Assembly: GCA_031276355.1 (NCBI GenBank)
Contig: JAISNC010000060.1
Span: 1-53,401 of the forward strand
DNA from: Odoribacteraceae bacterium
Lineage (GTDB): Bacteria > Bacteroidota > Bacteroidia > Bacteroidales > Marinifilaceae
DNA length: 53,401 nucleotides
Reading direction: 5' to 3'
The notes beneath the pieces were generated by a model. That model saw only the letters and a program-made list of their open reading frames with translations. It was not told where the DNA came from and did not search any database. The translations under genes were made by a program, and so were the position numbers. Below, piece after piece: positions 7,837 through 15,987 of the stretch. Each line of letters begins with the position of its first letter. The stretch's first letter is position 1.

Positions 7837-10800
7837 TTAAAATCCGATATTTAGTCCCGCGTTAAAGGAGCGCGGTTCGATGTAGCGGCCGCCGAGGGCG
7901 GGATCCATGCCGTTCCATCGCTCGTTCGCGAGGAGGAAAAGGTTGTTGACCGACGCGTTGACGGAAACGCTCTTGACGCCCAGCGCCGCGAGGCAGGCCG
8001 GGCGACCGCTCCAGGTGAGTTGCAACACCTTGCATTTGAGCGTGGAGGTAGAGGCAACGCGCGCGTCGGAATGGCCCCACATGAGATAGCGATCCGCCGT
8101 ACTGCTGCCGTCCAACTCGGAGGGATCCGCGAGGAAGAGCGGCGCCTCGCCACCGGTGTAGAGGCCGGGGATATCGGTGACATCGCCGGGTTTCTTCCAG
8201 CGGCGGGTAAGCTCGGCAGGCAGGTTAGCGGTGGGCGACGGGATCAGCCCGTAGGAGAACGTGTCGTAGGGATTGGGGAGGAACTCTTTGCCACCGAGGG
8301 ATACCGAGAAGAGGGTGTAGAGGGCGAGGTTCTTGTAGCTCAGCCGCAGGTGAGCGCCACCGTTGACAAGGGGAACCCGGGTACCCGCCAGCACGAGAAA
8401 GTCGGTAAAGGGCGCGCCCGGCGCGAGATCCAGGTTCTTGAAGGTAGGATAACCGTTCGCGTCGAGGGCGTCGAAGGCATACGCCCAGAAAGCGCCGTAG
8501 GCGTATCCCGGCTCGAGGACGCGGCTCCCCTGGCCGTTGATGTAGTTGGCCGTGGTACGGGGCGAGCTATCCAGAAAACCGGTCTTGACGATCTTGTTCC
8601 AGTTCTTGGCCGCGTTTGCCCCGACGGTGAGTTGCCACTCTTTACCAGCGAGAAGACGCGTGTTGAGGGTCGCCTCCAGGCCGGTATTGCGCACGTGGGT
8701 ACCGGTGACGGGGGTGGCGTAGCCCCCGTACTCGGGAGAGAGGTTGTAGGAGATGCCGACGTTCGAGTCCCGCGTGTATCCATCGACGACGAGCGAAACC
8801 CGGTTGTTGAAGAGGCCAAGATCCAGCCCGAAGTTCCAGATCCGGGTGCGTTCCCACGAAAGGGTGGGGTTGGCGAGTTGCACGATACCGGCCGTGTAAC
8901 CGTTATAGAGCGTGGAGGCAGGCCCCTTGCGGAGGATCATCTCCGGGCTGACGCTGTTGAGGACGTTCCCCTGGATCCCGTACGAGATACGCGGGGAGAG
9001 TTGCGTGAGCCAGCGGGCCTCCAGCCAAGGCTCGTCGGCGGCACGCCAGGCGACGCCCAGGGAGTAGGTAGGGTCAAAGCGCCGGTTGATATTTTGTCCG
9101 AAACGATTCGACCAGTCGTTGCGCATGTTGGCGTTCAGGATATAGCGATTCTTCAAGGCGTAACTGCCGATGAAGATAAGAGACGCGTGGTTGTTCGTGA
9201 AGTTGGTGGAGAGCCAGCGGCCGCTATACAGCTCGTCAAAGATGCCCAGGTCACGCGGGGCGGAGGCAGCGCCGACGGGGACGATCGTCGAGGGCACCGC
9301 GGGAGGGGTGATACGCTCGCCGCGGTCGCGATCGAAGCCCCAGACGGTGTTGACCTTGGAGTCGCGAAGGTTGGACCGTATCTCCCAACCGGCTTGCGCG
9401 ACGACGCGGTGATCCTCCCGGAAGGTTTTGTTAAACTTCAGGGTATTCCGCAACTCGTAACCCAGCCCGAAGGAGTCCTCCGTCTGCAACTCCCCGCCGA
9501 AGGGGAGGAGGGCAGCCTTGTAATAGGCGCTGCCAGGGTCGACGGTGCCGACGGGGTAGCCGCGATAGCGCCTGGCCACGTACATCGAGGGAGCGTCGGC
9601 CCAGATCTCCCCCTTGCGACTCTCGAGCTTGACGCCGGCCGCCAGCTCGTAGGCCAGGGCGGGGAGCAACTCCCATTTGAAATTGACGTTCACGCTCGCG
9701 CGCGGATTGCGGAACCGGGCGCCGGTGTTCGCCATCTCGTGGAGGATGTTGAAGTCCAGGCCGGTGGCCTTCGTGTCGTCGTTGTAGTGGTAAGCCTCGT
9801 TGACCTTATGAAAGAGGAGCGAGCCGTCGGGATGGCGGACGGGAATGGCGCGGCTGGTGGTGGTGGCGTAAGCCAGCGGGTTGACCCCGGCGGCGAAGCC
9901 GGTGGTGGTGGAGAAGCCCCCGTTGATGGCGACATCAAGGTGCACGTCGGGGGAGAGGGCCATGCCCACGGCGAGGCGCGCCGTGACACGTTCGTTCATA
10001 TTCCCCTTCTCGATCCCCTCGGTCTTGTCGTAAGAAGCGGAGAAGGAGTAGGTGGACTTGGCCGTGCCCCCGTTGATGCTCATGTTGTGTCGCTGGCCGA
10101 TGGCGTCGCGGGCGAGTAGATCGAGCCAGTCGGTGTTAACGGTTTCGAGCAACTCGTACTGCTCCCGGAAGGCATCCTCCTTGAGAAGCCCCTCGTTAAA
10201 GAGACGGAGCAACCCCTCGTAGGTATAGGGCTGGGCCAGGGGAACGTTCAGGTAGAGCACGCCCGCGTCGAAGGCCTCGCGGCTGAAGCGAACGCGTTGC
10301 TGGGAGTTCATCAGGTCATAGTTCCTGTAAGTGGGGCGGAAGCGGACGTTCCAGTTGGAGCTAAGGTTGACGGAGAGGCGGTCGGCGCTCCCTTTTCTCG
10401 TCGTGATCACGATGACGCCGTTCGAGGCCCGCGAGCCGTAGATGGCGGTGGCGGTGGCGTCTTTCAAGACGGTGATAGTCTCTATGTCGTCGGGGTTGAG
10501 CCAGGAGATCTGGCTACCGAGGTACTGCGAGAGGTCTTCCCCGGAGGAGGATCCCCACAGGCCGGAGAGCGCGTCGACCTCTATGACTTCGTTCTGCACG
10601 ATGCCGTCGACCACCCACAGCGGTTGCGTGTTGCCCAGCAACGTCGAGCGCCCGCGGATCGTGATCGAGGGAGCGGCGCCGGCGCGGAGCGAGGTGGTCG
10701 TGACCGCCAGGCCGGCGACGCGCCCCTCCAGCATCTGGTCGACGGAGTTATAGATGGGCTGCATGACCGCGTCCACCGGGAGCTGGGTGAAAGACCCCAC

Positions 10801-11481
10801 CATGTCGCGGCGGGTGACGTTGGCGATGCCCAAGACGACCACCTCGTTCATCTCCTGCACCTCCTCCTCCATCGTGACGTCGATCACCTTCTCTCCTTGC
10901 CAGTGCACCTCTTTCGCCTTCATCCCGATAAACGAGAATTGCAACACCGGGCGACCGTCCAGCGGCACCGGGATCGCGTAATGCCCGTTCGCCTCGCTCG
11001 CCACGCCGGCGGAAGTGCCCTTGACGCGGACGGTCACCCCGGGGAGGGGATCGCCGTTCACGTCCGTGATGGTGCCGTGGACGAGCGTGCCCCGCCGTTG
11101 CGGTTCTCGCTCTTCCGGCCGCAGGTCGAGTAGCACGATAAAACGCTCGTTGACCTCGAAACGCGCGCGGTACCCCTTGAATACCGCGTTCAAAACCCCC
11201 TCGATGGAGGCCCCCGAAAGGGTAACGCTGACGCGACGCGACGCGTCCACGAGGGCGCTGTTGTAGAAGAAATCCAGGCCCGTGGCCTTCGTGATCTCGT
11301 CGAAGACCTCTTGAACGGTGGCGTTCTCCATCTTCAGGCTGATGTTGTACTCCTGCGAGTAGGTACGCGCGGAGAGGGGCATGAAGCCCAATAAACATAA
11401 AAATCCCGTTAATCGCATGATGTCGAGATGTTTTCGTGGCCGGCGTGAAAATACCGTGCCCGGTTCATGATTTTTTTCCAT
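7837..11481 (-). CDS. SusC/RagA TonB-linked outer-membrane transporter (locus 1)
   Basis: A 1214-residue TonB-dependent outer-membrane transporter of the SusC family. After the signal sequence (about residues 22-41, 'MRLTGFLCLLGFM') comes an STN domain (about 45-120) that can signal to the FecR regulator. A carboxypeptidase-regulatory-like Ig domain follows ('GTITDVNGDPLPGVTV', about 135-210), then the plug ('VLKDATATAIYGSRASNGV') and a long beta-barrel ending in aromatic-rich 'FNAGLNIGF'. The start may be at 11481 or at the internal Met at 11418. It lies between fecR and susD on the minus strand and forms one unit with them. Confidence 0.94.
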   Translation of the reverse strand: MEKNHEPGTVFSRRPRKHLDIMRLTGFLCLLGFMPLSARTYSQEYNISLKMENATVQEVFDEITKATGLDFFYNSALVDASRRVSVTLSGASIEGVLNAVFKGYRARFEVNERFIVLLDLRPEEREPQRRGTLVHGTITDVNGDPLPGVTVRVKGTSAGVASEANGHYAIPVPLDGRPVLQFSFIGMKAKEVHWQGEKVIDVTMEEEVQEMNEVVVLGIANVTRRDMVGSFTQLPVDAVMQPIYNSVDQMLEGRVAGLAVTTTSLRAGAAPSITIRGRSTLLGNTQPLWVVDGIVQNEVIEVDALSGLWGSSSGEDLSQYLGSQISWLNPDDIETITVLKDATATAIYGSRASNGVIVITTRKGSADRLSVNLSSNWNVRFRPTYRNYDLMNSQQRVRFSREAFDAGVLYLNVPLAQPYTYEGLLRLFNEGLLKEDAFREQYELLETVNTDWLDLLARDAIGQRHNMSINGGTAKSTYSFSASYDKTEGIEKGNMNERVTARLAVGMALSPDVHLDVAINGGFSTTTGFAAGVNPLAYATTTSRAIPVRHPDGSLLFHKVNEAYHYNDDTKATGLDFNILHEMANTGARFRNPRASVNVNFKWELLPALAYELAAGVKLESRKGEIWADAPSMYVARRYRGYPVGTVDPGSAYYKAALLPFGGELQTEDSFGLGYELRNTLKFNKTFREDHRVVAQAGWEIRSNLRDSKVNTVWGFDRDRGERITPPAVPSTIVPVGAASAPRDLGIFDELYSGRWLSTNFTNNHASLIFIGSYALKNRYILNANMRNDWSNRFGQNINRRFDPTYSLGVAWRAADEPWLEARWLTQLSPRISYGIQGNVLNSVSPEMILRKGPASTLYNGYTAGIVQLANPTLSWERTRIWNFGLDLGLFNNRVSLVVDGYTRDSNVGISYNLSPEYGGYATPVTGTHVRNTGLEATLNTRLLAGKEWQLTVGANAAKNWNKIVKTGFLDSSPRTTANYINGQGSRVLEPGYAYGAFWAYAFDALDANGYPTFKNLDLAPGAPFTDFLVLAGTRVPLVNGGAHLRLSYKNLALYTLFSVSLGGKEFLPNPYDTFSYGLIPSPTANLPAELTRRWKKPGDVTDIPGLYTGGEAPLFLADPSELDGSSTADRYLMWGHSDARVASTSTLKCKVLQLTWSGRPACLAALGVKSVSVNASVNNLFLLANERWNGMDPALGGRYIEPRSFNAGLNIGF

Positions 11482-11567
11482 ATATTTGCTTTGATTTTAA
11501 ATCATCTTGCCTCTCATCGACAAATGCCGGGCAAGAATCGTGGTTTATTATTTCGCCCGGGGGAACG

Positions 11568-12737
11568 TCACTTCCCCCGGTTTTTTTCTATTATCAGGCT
11601 TTTCCCCTCTACCCGGAAGCGCGCCTCGCTGGTGGATTCGATCATCCGGATCAAGAACTCGACCGGGTCGTATCGCACGATGCCGCCCGTGAAACGGATC
11701 TTTTTCAGCGCCTCGTCCGCGAAGAAGATCTCCACGTCGTACCAGCGGGAGAGTTGCCGGGCGATCTCCTCCAGCCCCGCGTCCCGGAACATGAACTTCC
11801 CTTTCATCCACGAGAGGTAGAGGTTCACGTCCACCGTTCGCTTTTCCCACGTTTCGCCGGAGCGATACAGTTGCTCGCCGGGGAGCAGCGCGACGGGGGC
11901 GCGGCCGGGCGAGCGTACCTCGACCTTTCCCTCCACCAGCGTCGCGTGTTGTTCCTCGCTATCCGGGTAAGCGACCACGTTGAATCGCGTCCCCAGGGCC
12001 TTCACCTCCATCCCGGGAGTCTCCACGATAAAAGGGCGCGCGGGATCGCGGGCCACGTCGAAGCAAGCTTCTCCCGCGAGTTGTACCCTTCTCTCGCCTC
12101 CCGTGAAACGGGGCGGGAAGAGCAACCGGGACGTCGCGTTCAACGTCACGGCCGTGCCGTCGGGGAGCACCAGTTGAAATTCACCGCCCCGCGGCACGAT
12201 CAACTCGTCCACCTTGACCTCCCCCGCGCCCCCCGCCGGGGTGACGGCCGAATAGGTCAGGAGATGATCCTTGTCGGTCGCTATCGTCACCCCCTCCCGG
12301 CAAGCGAGCAACGTGTCGGCCGGCAACTCTCCCAGCGCCATCTCGTCGCCGTCACCCCGTTTCAGCAGGGCACGCGTGTGCCCGGGAACGGCGACCGTCT
12401 CGAACGACCGCGGGGCGACGGGGGGATCCCCCCGCCGGGCGACGTGGAACCACCACCCCGCGCCCAGCGCCAGGAGCAGCAAGGCGGCGTACCGCGAGAA
12501 GCCTCCCCACCGGGGGCGCCGCTTGCCGCGTTTCACCGCGCGCAACGCCCGTTCAACGTCCGGCTCGAGCGAGGGACGCGCCGCGCGCGCCCGAAGGTGA
12601 ATCTCCCGCAAGCGATCGAAAAGGGAGGCGTGCTCCCCCGCCGCCGCCAGCCATCGCCGCAAGCGCTCTTCCTCCGCCGCGTTCAACTCGTCGTTCAACG
12701 CGCCGGCCATTAATTCGTACACGTGATCTTCCGTCAT
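11568..12737 (-). CDS. FecR-family anti-sigma factor (locus 1)
   Basis: A 389-residue inner-membrane anti-sigma factor. The frame extends upstream to 12797, but the residues before 'MTEDHVYELMAG' look like non-coding sequence, so I start at 12737. The cytoplasmic N-terminal part (about 1-85, 'LRRWLAAAGEHASLFDRL') binds a sigma factor, one membrane helix follows ('YAALLLLALGAGWWF'), and the periplasmic FecR domain has 'GEFQLVLPDGTAVTLNATS' and 'GEACFDVARDPARPFIV'. The C-terminal 'IRFTGGIVRYDPVEFLIRMIE' segment is the STN-like part. Its cognate ECF sigma gene is not next to it: upstream there are only repeats. Confidence 0.9.
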   Translation of the reverse strand: MTEDHVYELMAGALNDELNAAEEERLRRWLAAAGEHASLFDRLREIHLRARAARPSLEPDVERALRAVKRGKRRPRWGGFSRYAALLLLALGAGWWFHVARRGDPPVAPRSFETVAVPGHTRALLKRGDGDEMALGELPADTLLACREGVTIATDKDHLLTYSAVTPAGGAGEVKVDELIVPRGGEFQLVLPDGTAVTLNATSRLLFPPRFTGGERRVQLAGEACFDVARDPARPFIVETPGMEVKALGTRFNVVAYPDSEEQHATLVEGKVEVRSPGRAPVALLPGEQLYRSGETWEKRTVDVNLYLSWMKGKFMFRDAGLEEIARQLSRWYDVEIFFADEALKKIRFTGGIVRYDPVEFLIRMIESTSEARFRVEGKSLIIEKNRGK

Positions 12738-12884
12738 GATCGTTAGTATCTGTTCTCCATAAATACACGCGAAACGCGAAATAGGGTGAAAGAACAAGAA
12801 AAAAATCAGGCGCGGCGATCACCGGGCGGTGACGCGGCGCAAATCGCCACGCCGGGTTTCGCGGCGGTTGCCCGGGGGGCGATC

Positions 12885-13165
12885 ATATCAATAGAAAAAC
12901 GGCATTCCTTCTCGTTCCAGATGGGGGTGTGTCAAAAGTAGGATTTCGGAGGGGGTACCTCGCATCCCGGCCGAGATGTTTTGGCTGTTTTCGTCATTGC
13001 GAACCCGGAGGGTGAAGCAATCCAGGGGTTTACGGGTTTCTGGATTGCTTCCCGCTACGCGGATAGCAATGACGAAAACCGACTTTTGACACACCCTCTT
13101 CATAAAAAGCGCCGAAATGAAAGCCCCACGGGCTATTGACGATACGGTTTTTTTTCTATTGATAT
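12885..13165. repeat. Nested palindromic repeat (REP/MITE-like), copy 1
   Basis: Three layers of inverted repeats are visible. The outermost 15-bp arms are 12885-12899 and 13151-13165 (ATATCAATAGAAAAA and its complement). Inside are 15-bp arms 12925-12939 and 13082-13096 (GGGTGTGTCAAAAGT and its complement). The core pairs 12987-13000 with 13066-13079 and 13014-13025 with 13040-13051, containing GTCATTGCGA and GAAGCAATCC, a motif common in dispersed repeats of many bacteria. No transposase is encoded, so it is non-autonomous if it is mobile. A related copy lies at 24113-24262. Confidence 0.8.
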
Positions 13166-13261
13166 TATTCTCCCACGGAGAACCTCGTGAGGGTGTGTCA
13201 AAAGTGATCGCGACCGGGCATCCCGCCACGGGCGCGGCATCCGGCAGGAAGGGTGCTTGAA

Positions 13262-13562
13262 GATCCCCGCCGGTTGTTACATTTCAAGGCGCGTTTGCCT
13301 CGGTTACTGCGGCTCGCGGGGGAAGTCCTACGGCCCGTGGGGGAAGTCCTACGACCCGTGGGGGAGGTACTACGGCCCGTGGGGGAAGTCCTACGACCCG
13401 TGGGGGAGGTCCTACGGCCCGTGGGGGAAGTCCTACGACCCGTGGGGGAGGTCCCGCGACCCGTGGGGGAAGTCCTACGGCCCGCGGGGGAGGTCCCGCG
13501 ACCCGTGGGGGAGGTTCTACGGCCCGCGGGGGAAGTCCTACGGCCCGCGGGGAGGCCCCGCG
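13262..13562 (+). repeat. Leader plus 21-bp tandem-repeat element, copy 1
   Basis: A unique leader (13262-13312) is followed by eleven head-to-tail 21-bp units (13313-13543) and a degenerate twelfth. The core of the unit is CCCGTGGGGGARGTCCTACG, and neighbouring units alternate between AAGTCC...CGA and AGGTCC...CGG types. Because 21 is a multiple of three and the unit has no stop, all frames appear open; that is a by-product of the repeat. The array ends about 70 bp before the PBP gene. Positions 13262-13322 match 50143-50083 on the opposite strand at 50 of 61 bases, so this is one of two copies of the same element. Confidence 0.88.
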
Positions 13563-13599
13563 TTTCCACCGCGATCGTGTTATAATCCCGGAAATTGAT

Positions 13600-13607
13600 T
13601 ACTTTTG
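13600..13607 (+). promoter_or_regulatory. -7 element for the PBP gene
   Basis: TACTTTTG matches the TAnnTTTG -7 consensus and lies 26 bp before the start codon at 13633, just outside the tandem repeats. No good -33 TTTG is visible at the right distance; the repeat edge lies where upstream contacts would be expected. Confidence 0.45.
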
Positions 13608-13632
13608 CCGTCTCATCACAAATCGTGTCGTC

Positions 13633-15969
13633 ATGATAAAAAAGTACAGGAAAAGTTTCATCGTTTTTTGGGGGGCCTTCTTGCTCCTCGTCGGGGGCGC
13701 GTGCCTCTTCTTCTACCTGGTGGCCATCGGGAAACTGGGGTTCATGCCCACGTTCGAGGAGCTGGAGAACCCGACCAGCCGCTTCGCCAGCGAGGTGTAT
13801 TCCGGGGACGGGAAAATGATCGGGAAATATTTCCGCGGGAACGAGAATCGCCGTTACACGGACTACGACGATATCCCCGAGAACGTCCTGAACGCGCTGA
13901 TCGCCACGGAGGACGTGCGGTTTTACGACCACAGCGGCATCGACGGGCGGGGCCTGCTGCGGGTGATCAAGGGCCTCCTCTCGGGCAACACCTCCAGCGG
14001 CGGGGGCAGCACGATCTCCCAGCAACTCGCCAAGATGCTCTTCCCGCGCACCCCCGACCAGGGGTTCTTCGGGCTGGTCTTGCAGAAATTCCGGGAGTGG
14101 GTGATCGCCGTGAAACTGGAAAAGAGCTACACGAAGGAGGAGATCATCACCATGTACCTCAATAAATTCGACTTCCTGCATTTAGCCGTCGGCATCAACT
14201 CCGCCGCCCACATCTACTTCGGCGTGCCCACCGACTCGCTACGGGTCGAGCAGGCCGCCATGCTCGTGGGGATGGCCAAGAACCCGTGGCTCTATAACCC
14301 GGTACGCTTCCCCGGCCGGGCCACCGGGAGACGGAACGTGGTGCTGGGCCAGATGAAGAAATACGGCATGATCACCGGGGCCCTCCACGATTCGCTCAGG
14401 ACGCTGCCGCTGGAGATCCATTTCCAGCGCGAGGACCACAAGGAGGGGTTAGGCACCTATTTCCGCGAATACCTGCGCCTTTACATGACGGCCCCCAGGC
14501 CGGAGAAGGGATCGCCCGCGTACCGGCGGAACAGAGAGCAATACGGCCTCGACTCGCTGGCGTGGGAGAACGACCCGCTGTATGGCTGGTGCAATAAGAA
14601 CCAGAAGGCGGACGGCTCTTGCTACGACATCTATTCCGACGGGCTGAAAATCTACACCACGCTTGACTCCCGCGTGCAACGCCACGCCGAGGAGGCCCTG
14701 CTGGAACACCTCGGCAAAACGCTCCAACCCGAGTTCGAGGAGGAGAACGCTCGCAAGAGCAATCCCCCCTTCTCGAACGACATCCCCAAGACGCGCGCGG
14801 ATAGCATCATGAGCCGGGCCGTCCAATCCTCCGAGCGCTTCCGGTCGATGCAGCGGGCCGGGTTGAGCGTCGACTCGATCCGGCGCTCGTTCGACACGCC
14901 GGTGAAGATGTCGCTCTTTACCTTCCAGGGGTTGAAAGACACCGTCATGACCCCGCGGGATTCCCTGAAGTATTACAAGTCCATCCTCCGCGCCGCCTTC
15001 ATGGTGATGGAGCCGCGCACCGGGCAGGTCAAGGCCTACGTGGGGGGAGCGGACTTCCACTACTTCATGTACGACATGGTGAGCACCGGCAAGCGCCAGG
15101 TGGGATCCACCATCAAGCCGATCCTCTACACGCTGGCCATGCAGGAGGGGCTGGATCCTTGCCAGAAGGTGTTGAACGTGCCGCAAACCTTCATCCTGCC
15201 GGACGGCGAACCGTGGACGCCCCGCAACTCCACCCGGGAACGGGAGGGGGAGATGGTCACGCTGAAATGGGGGCTGGCCAACTCGGTGAATAACATCTCC
15301 GGCTGGGTATTAAAGCAGTTTACCCCGGAGGCGGTGGCGCACATGGCCCGGAAGATGGGGATCACCAGCCACATGGATCCCGTCCCCTCGATTTACCTCG
15401 GGGCCGCCGAGATCACCGTGAAAGAGATGGTCGCCGCTTTCGCGGTGTTCGCGAACAAGGGGGTGTACAACGCTCCCGTGCTGGTGACCCGCGTCGAGGA
15501 CAAGTACGGGAACGTGCTGGTGCACTTCCAGCCGGAATCTCAAGAGGTGATCACCGAGGCCACGGCCTACCTGATGACCAACCTCCTCGAGGAGGTCGTC
15601 AACAAGGGAACGGGCAGGCGGTTGCGTTACGCGTATCATCTCCCGAACGTGATGGGAGGCAAGACCGGCACGACGCAAGAGCACTCCGACGGCTGGTTCA
15701 TCGGCATCACGCCCGCGCTCGCGGGGGGGGTATGGGTCGGCGCCGAGGACCGGGACGTCCACTTCCAAAGCCTCGCGAAAGGCCAAGGGGCCCACATGGC
15801 GCTGCCCATCTGGGCACTCTTCATGCAAAAATTGAACGCCGACCCCTCCATCCGGCTCGAACAAAATGAATTCGAACGCCCCGCGTCCTTTCACCAGGTA
15901 GTGGATTGTGGCGAGGAGGAGGAGGAGGAGGAAAAAGGAGAAGAGGTGATCGAGGAAGTTCTCTTTTAA
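13633..15969 (+). CDS. Class A penicillin-binding protein (PBP1A-type)
   Basis: A 778-residue bifunctional peptidoglycan synthase anchored by one N-terminal membrane helix (about 9-31). The GT51 glycosyltransferase domain has catalytic E93 in 'ATEDVRFYDH' and 'GGSTISQQLAK' at 124-134. The transpeptidase domain has the serine motif S492-T-I-K495, S551-V-N553 and K677-T-G679. It polymerises lipid II and cross-links the strands in the periplasm. Length is normal for Bacteroidetes PBP1A/PBP1C-like proteins. The C-terminus is odd: 'CGEEEEEEEKGEEVIEEVLF' is a strongly acidic tail. radA follows after 18 bp and may be co-transcribed. Confidence 0.95.
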   Translation: MIKKYRKSFIVFWGAFLLLVGGACLFFYLVAIGKLGFMPTFEELENPTSRFASEVYSGDGKMIGKYFRGNENRRYTDYDDIPENVLNALIATEDVRFYDHSGIDGRGLLRVIKGLLSGNTSSGGGSTISQQLAKMLFPRTPDQGFFGLVLQKFREWVIAVKLEKSYTKEEIITMYLNKFDFLHLAVGINSAAHIYFGVPTDSLRVEQAAMLVGMAKNPWLYNPVRFPGRATGRRNVVLGQMKKYGMITGALHDSLRTLPLEIHFQREDHKEGLGTYFREYLRLYMTAPRPEKGSPAYRRNREQYGLDSLAWENDPLYGWCNKNQKADGSCYDIYSDGLKIYTTLDSRVQRHAEEALLEHLGKTLQPEFEEENARKSNPPFSNDIPKTRADSIMSRAVQSSERFRSMQRAGLSVDSIRRSFDTPVKMSLFTFQGLKDTVMTPRDSLKYYKSILRAAFMVMEPRTGQVKAYVGGADFHYFMYDMVSTGKRQVGSTIKPILYTLAMQEGLDPCQKVLNVPQTFILPDGEPWTPRNSTREREGEMVTLKWGLANSVNNISGWVLKQFTPEAVAHMARKMGITSHMDPVPSIYLGAAEITVKEMVAAFAVFANKGVYNAPVLVTRVEDKYGNVLVHFQPESQEVITEATAYLMTNLLEEVVNKGTGRRLRYAYHLPNVMGGKTGTTQEHSDGWFIGITPALAGGVWVGAEDRDVHFQSLAKGQGAHMALPIWALFMQKLNADPSIRLEQNEFERPASFHQVVDCGEEEEEEEKGEEVIEEVLF

Positions 15970-15987
15970 CGCCTTAAACACGACGAG

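Larger units (their letters stand above)
12738..13632. other. Gene-free 0.9-kb region holding two repeat elements
   Basis: No convincing gene is present between fecR (start 12737) and the penicillin-binding protein (start 13633). The interval holds a nested palindromic element (12885-13165), a lone repeat end (13190-13205, GGGTGTGTCAAAAGT) and a 21-bp tandem-repeat element (13262-13562). I see no remnant of an ECF sigma gene. Confidence 0.6.

Noticed and set aside
8020..10119. 699-codon open frame on the plus strand inside susC
   Set aside because: It is antisense to a clearly conserved SusC transporter, has a low-complexity Gly/Val/Glu-rich product and no recognisable domain. Long antisense frames are expected in GC-rich DNA.
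11436..12713. 425-codon plus-strand frame across fecR
   Set aside because: Antisense to a conserved FecR gene; the product is rich in Arg/Pro/His and has no family features.
13198..14181. Minus-strand frame with 'TSPTGRR' repeats
   Set aside because: It is the 21-bp array translated backwards and then runs antisense through the PBP gene.
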